From an uncultured Ignavibacteriota bacterium (GTDB taxonomy: Bacteria; Bacteroidota; Ignavibacteria; Tepidaquicellales; Tepidaquicellaceae): a stretch of DNA of 8,045 bases. The notes under the pieces are model-generated. The model made no database searches. It was not told the origin of the DNA and was given only the letters and a program-made list of their open reading frames with translations. This document shows, in pieces, positions 1 to 7,740 of this stretch. Where the stretch lies: positions 1-8,045 of the forward strand of contig CALGII010000330.1 in NCBI GenBank assembly GCA_937915485.1, written 5' to 3'. Position 1 is the stretch's first letter. The number at the start of each line of letters is the position of its first letter. The translations under genes were made by a program, and so were the position numbers.

Positions 1-54
1 GTCCTATCGGCTCCAAATTCCGGCTTTACAAGAGACAGTATTAGTTTCCAGGAA

Positions 55-108
55 TGAGCAGTTCCGATGTATCGGGACAGGTCGGGGGTTCAAGTCCCTA
101 CCCGGCTC
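55..108 (+). pseudogene. tRNA-like 3' half, probable decayed or truncated tRNA-Thr(UGU)
   Basis: The block reads like a class I tRNA from the D-stem 3' strand onward. It has GAGC then A at 55-59, a five-pair anticodon stem GTTCC (60-64)/GGGAC (73-77) with one G-T pair by my indexing, the classic variable loop AGGTC, a T arm with loop TTCAAGT (89-95), and an acceptor-like ACCCGGCT ending near 107. Defects are visible: the anticodon loop GATGTATC has eight bases and no T at the position before the anticodon; the outermost T-stem pair is G-A, as if one base were lost; and no matching 5' acceptor strand (GCCGGGT or AGCCGGG) or GCTC-AGTTGG D arm lies at the expected place. The possible anticodon TGT, a T-like discriminator and a GCCGG-type acceptor suggest threonine, which is inference. 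It could instead be the 3' end of a longer RNA such as tmRNA starting outside the window. Confidence 0.4.
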
Positions 109-149
109 AGGTAATCCTTGCAAGAAATATTGGTCAGGGTATTTTCTAT

Positions 150-1217
150 TTAAATCAGAGAGTTCTTCTTCAATATCTGAAGGTTGGTTAAGAAACCGGG
201 AGTAAAGATACCGCTTTTCAGGCTACTGTTAATTTCCGAGAGGTTCCAGAATCTGCCGTCGTCAACCTCGTCCGGATTGAACCTGACTTCGCCGTCGTAT
301 TTCGCGAAGGAAAGGAACACCAGTTCCGATTCATTTTCGGTTTTAAGAATGTAACTGCAAACAGGGACGAGATTAAGATTCTCGAGTCCGATTTCCTCTT
401 TCGCTTCCCGTTTCAGCGCGGACTCGACGTTTTCATTGACCGCGACGTGACCTGTAACGGAGGCGTCCCACTTGCCCGGCTGAGAGAGTTTAGACATCGG
501 GCGTTTCTGAAGATACAGTTGTTTCTTGCTGTTAACAACCTGAAGATGGACGACGGGATGCAGAAGATTTTTATCCGCGTGTACGACAGAGCGCGGCGCT
601 TTCCCGGTGATATTTCCCTTCTCATCGACGAGCGGAAGCCACTCTTCGTTTTTATATTTTCTATTACGCAGCCAGTTTTTCAGCAGTTCAAAGATGAAGT
701 ATGCGCCGAAAAGCATATAGAATAAAACAGTGCTTATGAACGCCCACGCTTCTTTCGACAAGAAGAACGCGGAATAGAGTACCAGCAATGTATGGAACGA
801 AAAAATTATGAAAAGCGCGCGAAGGCTTCGCTTGAATTGTTTCTCCTGTTCTTCTTTGAGTTCGACTCCCTCAAGATAGCGTTTGGACATTAAAGCGAGT
901 AAGTTCACTTTAGTGAAAGCGGATATTCCGAGCAGAACGCAGAGTATAGCGCCAACGAGAGCGGGCTTCAATTTAAAGAATATATCATTATCGAGCGCGT
1001 AGGATACAATGCCGAGGGCAACTATGAGAAGAGTATCGTACAGTGTGAACTTGTCAAAGACCTTCTCCCTCAAATATGAATAAATCAACTGGGCGATACC
1101 GAAGCAAACGGCTACAATCAGACCTGCGGACGTTCCGTAAAACTCGTCCACGAGAATGAAGACTATCAGGGGAAGAAGACCGGGTAATATTTTTTTAAAG
1201 AGTCGATACCTGCTCAT
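150..1217 (-). CDS. YciB/IspZ-like membrane domain fused to a Nudix hydrolase
   Basis: The protein has 355 residues. Residues about 8-185 form a polytopic membrane domain with roughly six hydrophobic segments (about 10-28, 30-48, 58-75, 81-100, 133-152 and 157-180). Its order and motifs (LLPLIVF near 14, a TSAGLIVA segment, NDIFFKLKP near 77) match my memory of the YciB/IspZ inner-membrane septation family, which is about 180 residues long and stands alone in Escherichia coli. Residues about 191-340 form a cytosolic Nudix domain of the YfcD/isopentenyl-diphosphate-isomerase-like type: VDEKGNITG, LLHPVVHLQV, PGKWDASVTGH, then the Nudix box G256-x5-E262-x7-R270-E271-A-K-E274-E275-I-G277-L. All metal-binding glutamates are present, so hydrolysis of a nucleoside-diphosphate-linked substrate is expected; the substrate is unknown. 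The ATG at 1217 is the only usual start codon after an in-frame TAG about 45 bases upstream. No ribosome binding site is evident. The fusion is the odd feature. Confidence 0.9.
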   Translation of the reverse strand: MSRYRLFKKILPGLLPLIVFILVDEFYGTSAGLIVAVCFGIAQLIYSYLREKVFDKFTLYDTLLIVALGIVSYALDNDIFFKLKPALVGAILCVLLGISAFTKVNLLALMSKRYLEGVELKEEQEKQFKRSLRALFIIFSFHTLLVLYSAFFLSKEAWAFISTVLFYMLFGAYFIFELLKNWLRNRKYKNEEWLPLVDEKGNITGKAPRSVVHADKNLLHPVVHLQVVNSKKQLYLQKRPMSKLSQPGKWDASVTGHVAVNENVESALKREAKEEIGLENLNLVPVCSYILKTENESELVFLSFAKYDGEVRFNPDEVDDGRFWNLSEINSSLKSGIFTPGFLTNLQILKKNSLI

Positions 1218-1323
1218 CGAAGCAATAAATATTATTTCGTCAACATTTATAATTTCTTCCGGATTAAAAGACTTAACCTAATCCGATATCGAGAATAAAA
1301 ATACTCAGTATAAAATTAATCCG
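1218..1323. repeat. Three copies of CGGATTA/TAATCCG upstream of the Nudix fusion gene
   Basis: CGGATTA at 1260-1266 and TAATCCG at 1279-1285 form a 7-bp inverted repeat with a 12-base spacer. A third copy, TAATCCG, lies at 1317-1323. The group sits about 43-106 bases upstream of the ATG at 1217, where a promoter and operator for the minus-strand gene would be expected. I see no strong -35/-10 or TTG/TAnnTTTG pair here. A regulatory role is a guess from position and repetition only. Confidence 0.25.
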
Positions 1324-1348
1324 AACCGGAAATATTCTTCTTCCGGTT
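1324..1348 (-). terminator. Stem-loop downstream of the hybrid kinase gene, possible terminator
   Basis: AACCGGAA (1324-1331) and TTCCGGTT (1341-1348) are perfect 8-bp arms around a 9-base loop. The hairpin begins 25 bases after the kinase stop codon on the minus strand. The sequence that follows on that strand (cggattaatttta) is T-rich but not a clean T tract, so it may be a weak or factor-assisted terminator, or a 3' stabilising hairpin. It separates the kinase gene from the Nudix fusion gene on the same strand. Confidence 0.45.
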
Positions 1349-1373
1349 AAGGCCGTTATTACAGGCGGGAACA

Positions 1374-4300
1374 TTATTTATCCTGCATCAGAATACCAGA
1401 AATCAATTCCCTGAATCCGCTTATGCTAAAGGGCTTCGAAACGTAATGCGAGCATCCTTCAGACAAAAAGGTTTCCCTGTCGCCCGCCATCGCGTACGCG
1501 GTTACGGCGACAATCGGAGTATTCCGGTAGCCTTTCATTTTTTTAATTTCCCTGACGGTATCAATGCCGCTAATACCCGGAAGCCCGATATCCATAATCA
1601 CGAGGTTGTATCTATTATTAGCAGCCAGTTTAAGGGCTTCTTCGCCGCTTTCGACCACGGACACGCGCGCGATTTTTTCGAGCGCTAAGGTAACTGCTCT
1701 TGCGCTGTTCTCATCATCTTCCACGACGAGAATATTGTTCTTATCAAGAAGAATCACATCGTGAATTTCGGCTTGAACATTATCGTCATCGACAGTCGTT
1801 AAATCATTTACATTCGGGCTGCAGGGGAACTTAACGGTAAACACGGTACCTTCGCCGAGTTCGCTGGTGACAGAAATAGTACCATTCATCAATTCCACAT
1901 ATTTTTTTGTAATAGTGAGTCCGAGACCGGTACCTTCATACGTCCTGTTAAACCCTTCGCTTACCTGTCTGAACGGTTCGAAAATTACCTGCTGTTTTTC
2001 TTTTTTTATTCCGATTCCCGTATCGATAACTTTCAGAACGGCGAACTCATCCTTCCCAAATTTCTCGCTACCTACGTGAACTTTCACGAATCCCGAGTTC
2101 GTGTATGTAATCGCGTTCTGAATAAGATTCGACAGAACCTGAATAGTAAACTGCTCGTCGAGTTCGGAGCAAACATCCTCATCCGCTTCGAATATCAATT
2201 CCAAATCTTTATTTCGCGCCAGCACTTCGAACATTTTAAGAGTAGTAGCGGACAATTCGGACAGATTAACAATTTCGGGATTTACCGAAACAGATTCGGA
2301 TTCGAGTTTTGAAAGATTGAGGATAAGATTCAGAGTGTTCATCAATCTTTTTCCGCCCGTATGAATGACCTGCGCCATCTGTCTTTCATTCTCATCCCTA
2401 AGTTCGTCCGCGAGAATTTCGGAGAAACCGAGGATACCCGTCATAGGCGTTCTCAGTTCGTGGCTCATATTCGCGAGGAAATTGGATTTAAGTTTATTCA
2501 TCTCTTCGGCTTTTTCCTTAGCATTAATCAAAGCCTCTTCGGTAAGTTTCCTTTGAGTAATATCTCTGACAACGCCCCACATACCCGATGGGTTTCCGTC
2601 GTCATCGCGGATAATGTAAGTTCTAAGTTCGACGGGAAACACTGTTCCGTCTTTTCTTATATACTCTTTCTGGTACACTTCCGATTTACCTCCCGAGGCA
2701 ATTGAGTTGGCGATAATATTTTCTTCAACCGTGTGCCATTTTTCAGGCGTCAGGTCTCTGTAATTCAATTTTTTCAATTCCTCTTCAGTATAACCGAGCA
2801 TTTCCGTAAAAGACAAATTGCATTCGAGAAGTCGTCCTTCCATATCCGTCAATGCAATCGCGTCCGTAATAGATTCGTGAAGCCTGCGGTACTTCTCCTC
2901 GCTTTTCTTAAGCAAATCCGCGGCTTTTTTAATTTCAGTTAGATTAGCGATAGTCGTAAGAAAGTACGGTTTGCCGCGAAGGTTAATCAGGCTAGCGGAG
3001 AGCAATCCGTCAACGTTCTTGCCTTGCTTAGTAACGAATAAAACATTTCTGTTCTGTACGAAACTTTTTACTTTTACTTCCTTGTATATTTCATCTCTTT
3101 CGCTTCTGAAATAAAAGAGTTTAAGTTCTTTGGTTGTTTTACCTATTACTTCATCTCTTGTAAAACCGGTATCCTGAAGAAGAACGTCATTCGCGTCAAC
3201 AATTTTCCCATCTTCGGCGGATGAAATCAGCATTGAATTCGGGCTGTTCCTAAATGCTTTCGAGAACATTTGCTCGGTTTCCCTAACAGCCTCTTCAGCG
3301 ATTTTCCTGTCTGAGATATCAAGGATACCTCCGTAAATTTTCGTGTTACCGTCGGATTCCGAAATGCACTCGGCATACGATTGTATCCATACGACATCTC
3401 CGTTCTTTCTCCGGATTTTTAATTCGGCGCTGCCAGATTCTCCCGCTTTCAGGTTAATAACATTTTTCGTGAACAAAACCCTGTCTTCTTCAACCACGAA
3501 AAACTTCCAGCATTTTCTTTTTATAATTTCACCTATTGTATATCCCGTAAGTTGTTCCGCTCCGCCGGTCATCCAGTCAAGTTCATAATCGTCGTTGGAT
3601 TTTTTCAGACAGGAATACGCGACATCGGAAATCGTGTTGGAGATTCTTCTGTACCGCTCCTCGCTTAGTTTTATGAGGTCTGTCGCTTTCTTCTGTTCAG
3701 TAATATCGCTGAACACGGTAGCGAACGAGCCTTTCTGAAGCGGGAAGACGGATATTACAAAATACCGGTCCAGAGACGCGACATAAGAGTCGAAAGATTT
3801 CGGAATTCCGGTATCCGCGACTTCCGCATAAAGGTTCAGGAATGGCGGCTCTTTGGTGTTGTACAGTTCGTTAACATTTTTTGAAAGCGCGTCTTCCCTG
3901 CTCAATCCGAGTATTTCAGTATATTTCGGATTAACGTCTACAATTTTATAACTCACGGCTTTCCCGCCGACATAAATCAGGTTATGAATCGCGATTCCTT
4001 CGAGGGCGTTCATAAAGAAGAGCCTGAATTTTTCTTCGCTTTTCCTAAGCACGTCTTCTCTCGCTCTTTCAACGGTCTGGTCGCGGAAAACGAGAACCAC
4101 GCCGACAATTTCACCCGTTTCGTTCTTTATCGGAGCGCCGCTATCCGCGATAGGAGTTTCCCTGCCGTCTTTAGAAATCAGGAGAGTATGATTCGCGAGC
4201 CCTACAATCAAACCGTCTTTCAGCACCTTCACGACGGGGTCATCTACTTTCAACTGCGTGTCTTCGTTTATAATGCGGAACACCTCATCGAGTTTTCTTC

Positions 4301-6980
4301 CAGCGGCTTCGGATTCTTTCCATCCCGTAAGCCCTTCGGCAATCTCATTCATTCTCTGCACGCGACCTTTATCGTCTGTCGTTATCACGCCATCCCCGAT
4401 GCTGTAAAGGGTAGTCCTGTATAGAATTTCGCTTTTCTTGAGTTCCTCTTCCGCCCTTTTTCTTTCGGTAATATCAAGACCCATAGCGAGCAGGAACTGT
4501 TTGCCCTGAATGTGAATAATTTCTCTTGAAACCAGAAGGGTCCTCTTTTCTCCTTCTTTTGTTATTACAACCGATTCATCATTTTTTATTTTTCTTTCTC
4601 TTATAAGGTTATCGATAATTTTCCCGAACACTTCATCGGTGTATATTCCCAGTTCGACGGGGGTTTTATTCAACGCCTCCTCACGCCTGTGACCAAAGGT
4701 TTCGCACCAGGCGTCATTGACTTCAATCGTCTTTTGCGTTTCGAGGTCAACGATTGTAAGCCAGGCGGGATTGTTGTTGAACGCGATGGAGAATCTTTCT
4801 TCGCTTTGTTTCAGGGCTTCTTCGGCGATAACTTTTTCCGTAATGTCGTTTATCGTAACGATGAAATACATCGGTTTATTATTATCGTCGCACCTTACAA
4901 TCGCGCTCACGTCGCCCCAGATATGCGAGCCGTTCTTGTGGATGTATCTTTTCGTGAAGCGAACGGATTTTTCTTCGCCGCTTAACAATTTTCTGATATA
5001 AATTTCTGTCGGCGCTATATCCTCTTCGGGGGTAATCTCCTGCCACTTACGGTTTTCGAGTTCGCCTTCCCCGTAACCGAGCATCTTGCAAAACGCCCTG
5101 TTGACGTGTATTTCGCCCGTGAGGTAGGTAATGGATTTTCCCACGTTAGCCGATTCGAAAACATACTTGAACTTATCTTCGCTTTCTTTTATCGCGTCCT
5201 GCGCTTTCCTCGTCTCGGTTATATCCACGCCTATCACGTACAGATATTCCTTGCCTCCGATAATAATAATTTCCCTCGACGCGAGTATGATTTTGCTCTT
5301 ACCTGATTTCGTTGTTATTTCCTGTTCATCGTTCTTAACCGAGCGCTTGCTCCTGACATCGCTGACAATTTTTCTATAAACGTCCTCCGGATAAATACCG
5401 AGTTCAGTAACGCTTTTACCAATGGCCTCTTCCCTGCTGAATCCATACACGGCGCTGAACGCGTCGTTGCATTCAATAATCCTGAAATCATACAAATCCA
5501 CGAGGACGTTGAACGCGGGGCTGTTCATAAAAGCCCGTGAGAATCTTTCCTCGCTCTTCTTAAGCGCGTCTTCGGCTTTTTTCCTTTCGGTAATGTCGCG
5601 AATTATGGACTGGTAAAAAGGTTTGCCATCTATGTCAACAAGCCGTGTGCTTATCTCTAAAGGAAAAACAGTGCCGTCCTTTTTCTTTCCGTACAATTCG
5701 ACAATATGTCCGTTGTCTCTTTGTAAATGCTCGACGAACTCCTCCAATTCGCCCGCGTTCGTTTCGTGATAAAGGTCGCGGACGTTGAGTCCGGCCATTT
5801 CATCCTCGGAAAAGCCGTATAGTTCAGACGCCCTGCCGTTCACTTCGATAATTTTCCCGCCTTCGCCCGAAATAATAATCGCGTCATTCGCTTTTTTAAT
5901 AAGATAACGGTAATTGTCAAGCAGTTGCTTTTTTTCGGATTCGAGTTCGTAGAGTTTACGATAATGCTCCATTCGCATGTTCTTAACGCTGTAAGATACA
6001 ACGTAAATGAAGATTATTATAAGGAGCGCGAGTATCCCGAAAAACCAAACCGTGATTCTTCTTATCTCGCTGAACGCTTCTCTTTCGTCTATCTTGGCAA
6101 TCATAAACCATTTCGTATCCTTTACAGGCAGAATATATCCGATAACATCTTCATTCCTGTAATCCAAACCCTCGGTAAAGCCGGTATGCCCTTTAAGCGC
6201 CATAATCGCGAGCACATTTTCATTTTCTTTCGGAATGACAAGATTCAGAGAAGCGTCCTTAACGTGCCTCAAATCGTTCAGGAATAAAGCGTTTCCGTTT
6301 CCATCGTCCCTGATAATGAGTGTTTCGGCGGTTTCCGATTCGGCAGGCCAGTTTTGAATGAGGGGGAAAATAAAAGTTGACGGGCTGACTTCCAACACAA
6401 GAGCGTATCTAACGCTGCGGCCGTCCGGTGAAACAAGAGGAACGATTACGTCAAGATTTGTACCCGTGTATGCATTCCCTCCATCGTTTTTATGCAGACC
6501 GGTGAGCATAATTTCCCTGCTTTTAACCGCATCGGGAAGCAATTCTTTCACGGCATTGCTGGTCGGTAAATCGAGACTGTCGGAAACTATGAGGTTTCCG
6601 TTTAAATCAACTATTTTTATAGCGGTGTAATGATATGCATTCTTGAAAATAGAAAAAACGTCTTTCAGTTCATTTTTCCCGTCTTGAGTCAAACTACCCT
6701 TTGAAATATTTTCAAGCGCCCTCGCGATAATCGGACTTTGACCAAGGACGCTTCCGTCGCCGATTCTCTCCATCCGCCAGTTCTGCAGATTATTCGCTTT
6801 TAGTTCGGCGATGGATTTCAGGTTTGACCTAATTTCATTCAATTTTTCTTTCCGGAACTCGATGTAATAACTGAAAAATATTGCTATAAGACACAGGAAA
6901 ACAAAAACAGTAATAGCGATATTAATTCTTTTGTGTAAAACCTTATGATTTCCGGGACTTGATTCAGGCTTTGCGTTCAT
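1374..6980 (-). CDS. Hybrid sensor histidine kinase with nine PAS modules and a C-terminal receiver
   Basis: This 1868-residue membrane signalling protein has a membrane segment at about 20-40, a roughly 265-residue extracytoplasmic sensor of likely Cache type (about 43-308), and a second membrane segment at about 309-332. No HAMP domain is seen. Nine PAS modules follow, at about 354-468, 480-592, 604-718, 730-843, 855-971, 985-1098, 1110-1228, 1239-1354 and 1364-1480. Most end in a DIT-type motif and a charged signalling helix such as ALKKSEERF. HisKA carries the phospho-acceptor His1507 in FLANMSHELRTP. The ATPase domain keeps the N box (N1618, N1622), G1 DTGIGI (1653-1658), FEPFRQ (1667-1672) and G2 GTGLGL (1683-1688). 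The receiver (about 1748-1866) keeps acidic residues 1754-1756, phospho-acceptor Asp1797, Thr1827 and Lys1849. All catalytic motifs look intact. There is no DNA-binding output and no response regulator beside it. An in-frame TGA six codons upstream supports the ATG at 6980. Its ligand is unknown. Confidence 0.96.
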   Translation of the reverse strand: MNAKPESSPGNHKVLHKRINIAITVFVFLCLIAIFFSYYIEFRKEKLNEIRSNLKSIAELKANNLQNWRMERIGDGSVLGQSPIIARALENISKGSLTQDGKNELKDVFSIFKNAYHYTAIKIVDLNGNLIVSDSLDLPTSNAVKELLPDAVKSREIMLTGLHKNDGGNAYTGTNLDVIVPLVSPDGRSVRYALVLEVSPSTFIFPLIQNWPAESETAETLIIRDDGNGNALFLNDLRHVKDASLNLVIPKENENVLAIMALKGHTGFTEGLDYRNEDVIGYILPVKDTKWFMIAKIDEREAFSEIRRITVWFFGILALLIIIFIYVVSYSVKNMRMEHYRKLYELESEKKQLLDNYRYLIKKANDAIIISGEGGKIIEVNGRASELYGFSEDEMAGLNVRDLYHETNAGELEEFVEHLQRDNGHIVELYGKKKDGTVFPLEISTRLVDIDGKPFYQSIIRDITERKKAEDALKKSEERFSRAFMNSPAFNVLVDLYDFRIIECNDAFSAVYGFSREEAIGKSVTELGIYPEDVYRKIVSDVRSKRSVKNDEQEITTKSGKSKIILASREIIIIGGKEYLYVIGVDITETRKAQDAIKESEDKFKYVFESANVGKSITYLTGEIHVNRAFCKMLGYGEGELENRKWQEITPEEDIAPTEIYIRKLLSGEEKSVRFTKRYIHKNGSHIWGDVSAIVRCDDNNKPMYFIVTINDITEKVIAEEALKQSEERFSIAFNNNPAWLTIVDLETQKTIEVNDAWCETFGHRREEALNKTPVELGIYTDEVFGKIIDNLIRERKIKNDESVVITKEGEKRTLLVSREIIHIQGKQFLLAMGLDITERKRAEEELKKSEILYRTTLYSIGDGVITTDDKGRVQRMNEIAEGLTGWKESEAAGRKLDEVFRIINEDTQLKVDDPVVKVLKDGLIVGLANHTLLISKDGRETPIADSGAPIKNETGEIVGVVLVFRDQTVERAREDVLRKSEEKFRLFFMNALEGIAIHNLIYVGGKAVSYKIVDVNPKYTEILGLSREDALSKNVNELYNTKEPPFLNLYAEVADTGIPKSFDSYVASLDRYFVISVFPLQKGSFATVFSDITEQKKATDLIKLSEERYRRISNTISDVAYSCLKKSNDDYELDWMTGGAEQLTGYTIGEIIKRKCWKFFVVEEDRVLFTKNVINLKAGESGSAELKIRRKNGDVVWIQSYAECISESDGNTKIYGGILDISDRKIAEEAVRETEQMFSKAFRNSPNSMLISSAEDGKIVDANDVLLQDTGFTRDEVIGKTTKELKLFYFRSERDEIYKEVKVKSFVQNRNVLFVTKQGKNVDGLLSASLINLRGKPYFLTTIANLTEIKKAADLLKKSEEKYRRLHESITDAIALTDMEGRLLECNLSFTEMLGYTEEELKKLNYRDLTPEKWHTVEENIIANSIASGGKSEVYQKEYIRKDGTVFPVELRTYIIRDDDGNPSGMWGVVRDITQRKLTEEALINAKEKAEEMNKLKSNFLANMSHELRTPMTGILGFSEILADELRDENERQMAQVIHTGGKRLMNTLNLILNLSKLESESVSVNPEIVNLSELSATTLKMFEVLARNKDLELIFEADEDVCSELDEQFTIQVLSNLIQNAITYTNSGFVKVHVGSEKFGKDEFAVLKVIDTGIGIKKEKQQVIFEPFRQVSEGFNRTYEGTGLGLTITKKYVELMNGTISVTSELGEGTVFTVKFPCSPNVNDLTTVDDDNVQAEIHDVILLDKNNILVVEDDENSARAVTLALEKIARVSVVESGEEALKLAANNRYNLVIMDIGLPGISGIDTVREIKKMKGYRNTPIVAVTAYAMAGDRETFLSEGCSHYVSKPFSISGFRELISGILMQDK
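4461..5540 (-). repeat. Internal PAS duplication inside the kinase gene (PAS2 and PAS4)
   Basis: PAS2 (residues about 481-590, bases 5211-5540) and PAS4 (residues about 731-840, bases 4461-4790) align without gaps at an offset of exactly 250 residues, or 750 bp. By hand count they share about 45% identity over roughly 110 residues, including ELGIY at 526-530 and 776-780, KND at 549-551 and 799-801, and SREI at 568-571 and 818-821. PAS3 lies between them. PAS8 is a more distant relative of the same subtype (AFRNSP start). This points to past duplication of a PAS2-PAS3-like unit. Confidence 0.7.
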
Positions 6981-7346
6981 ACAAAAGTTTTTGATTCACT
7001 GCAAACGAGAATTACGGGTTATAAAGAATTTAATTATTTTTTTTAAAATTGCAAATATGATAATTAAGGAATAAATATATATGTACAGATATATAAACCG
7101 AGGAGAATGGAATACAGTTCGCTCCGAATACTATGATACAACTAAATACTACATCGATTAGAATATCATACGCAAAAATATAACGTTACTACCGCGAGAG
7201 CATTTTGCCACGAAGACAAAGGGGGCGAATAGAAATTTTGAAATATCACGGAAAATATTTATTCGAGTTATAGAAATTTCGTCCATTCAGTAACCGGCTC
7301 ACTCTTGCTTCAACATTTGCTCCCTAAAACATTCATTCGTCAAAAA

Positions 7347-7459
7347 TGATAACGAGGTTATCAAATTATATCATATTTGATAACTTTTTTTTTGTAATAA
7401 CCGGATATGGTCACTGATAAAACAGCAAGTTACAGAAGAAATATAAAAAAAGTTATCAA
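7347..7459. repeat. Alternating TGATAAC/GTTATCA inverted-repeat array
   Basis: Four arms alternate in orientation: TGATAAC (7347-7353), GTTATCAAAT (7357-7366), ATTTGATAAC (7375-7384), and GTTATCAA preceded by seven A (7445-7459). Arms 1 and 2 form a 7-bp dyad with a 3-base spacer. Arms 2 and 3 form a perfect 10-bp inverted repeat with an 8-base loop. Arm 3 plus its T run and arm 4 form a perfect 15-bp inverted repeat (7377-7391 with 7445-7459). These pairings are mutually exclusive, so the array could be alternative RNA hairpins or a set of protein operators. Confidence 0.75.
7357..7393 (+). terminator. Intrinsic-terminator-like hairpin with T9 tract
   Basis: A perfect 10-bp stem (7357-7366 with 7375-7384) and 8-base loop are followed directly by nine T at 7385-7393 on the + strand. 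The geometry is that of a Rho-independent terminator. However, the stem has only two G-C pairs, and no upstream + strand gene is visible that would need it. The upstream TGATAAC (7347-7353) could pair with the left arm and block the hairpin, as an anti-terminator would. Confidence 0.45.
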
Positions 7460-7557
7460 TTATTTTCGATTTCTTATCATCGGGTTAAAGAGACAAAAGC
7501 ATCATCGAGAAAATGAAACTTCAAGCGGCTGCCCGGGTCTGTTGCTCGACTTCATTC

Positions 7558-7610
7558 AATGACACGAAAGTATCATTCGAATGATACGAATGACACGAAA
7601 AGTATCATTC
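7558..7610. promoter_or_regulatory. Cluster of AATGAYAC / GTATCATT sites, probable protein-binding array
   Basis: Five octamers lie in 52 bp: AATGACAC (7558-7565), GTATCATT (7570-7577), AATGATAC (7580-7587), AATGACAC (7589-7596) and GTATCATT (7602-7609). The middle pair forms a perfect 18-bp palindrome (7570-7587) centred on TCGA. The arrangement AATGACAC-GAAA-GTATCATT occurs twice, the second time with one extra A. GAATGATAC (7579-7587) and GTATCATTC (7602-7610) also make a 9-bp inverted repeat, followed by a short T run. This density is far above chance. The binding factor cannot be named. Confidence 0.7.
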
Positions 7611-7664
7611 ATTTTTGAGTAAATATTGAAAAAACAGTAACCGGAGCCGTGAAATTCGCAAAAC

Positions 7665-7693
7665 GTATCAAAAAAGTATCATTGCGTATCATT
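7665..7693 (+). repeat. Direct GTATCATT half-sites at helical spacing
   Basis: GTATCATT is repeated at 7676-7683 and 7686-7693, and a partial copy GTATCA lies at 7665-7670. Start-to-start spacings are 11 and 10 bp, about one helical turn, so the sites would face the same side of the DNA. This resembles iteron or cooperative-operator geometry. No replication gene is visible nearby. Confidence 0.6.
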
Positions 7694-7740
7694 TACGGAA
7701 ATAAAATATTGATAAAAAGGGACTTAACATTCGCCTGAAT

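Noticed and set aside
1..108. 3' end of tmRNA (ssrA)
   Set aside because: A five-base AGGTC variable loop and a GAGC-A D-stem remnant fit an ordinary tRNA better, and no tmRNA tag reading frame is in view. It cannot be excluded without upstream sequence.
447..725. + strand open frame of 92 codons opposite the Nudix fusion gene
   Set aside because: It overlaps the Nudix domain coding sequence on the other strand and has no recognisable protein features.
1374..6980. Many + strand open frames opposite the kinase gene (for example 3984-4424 and 5925-6287)
   Set aside because: They lie wholly inside a well-supported kinase reading frame, show no recognisable domain and have antisense-shadow composition.
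7081..7161. 26-codon + strand frame preceded by AAGGA at 7066-7070
   Set aside because: It is short and unrecognised, and one purine-rich match in AT-rich DNA is not enough evidence for a gene.
7347..7363. Fur-type box
   Set aside because: The half-site resembles GATAAT, but the 7-3-7 spacing and the C/G at the inner arm ends do not fit the Fur consensus.
7340..7480. Chromosomal origin with DnaA boxes
   Set aside because: The TTATCA motifs lack the CACA part of the TTATNCACA box, and no dnaA or dnaN gene is present.
7288..7644. CAGTAACCGG repeated at 7288-7297 and 7635-7644
   Set aside because: One pair of identical 10-mers in about 1 kb is roughly what chance allows, and no structure links them.
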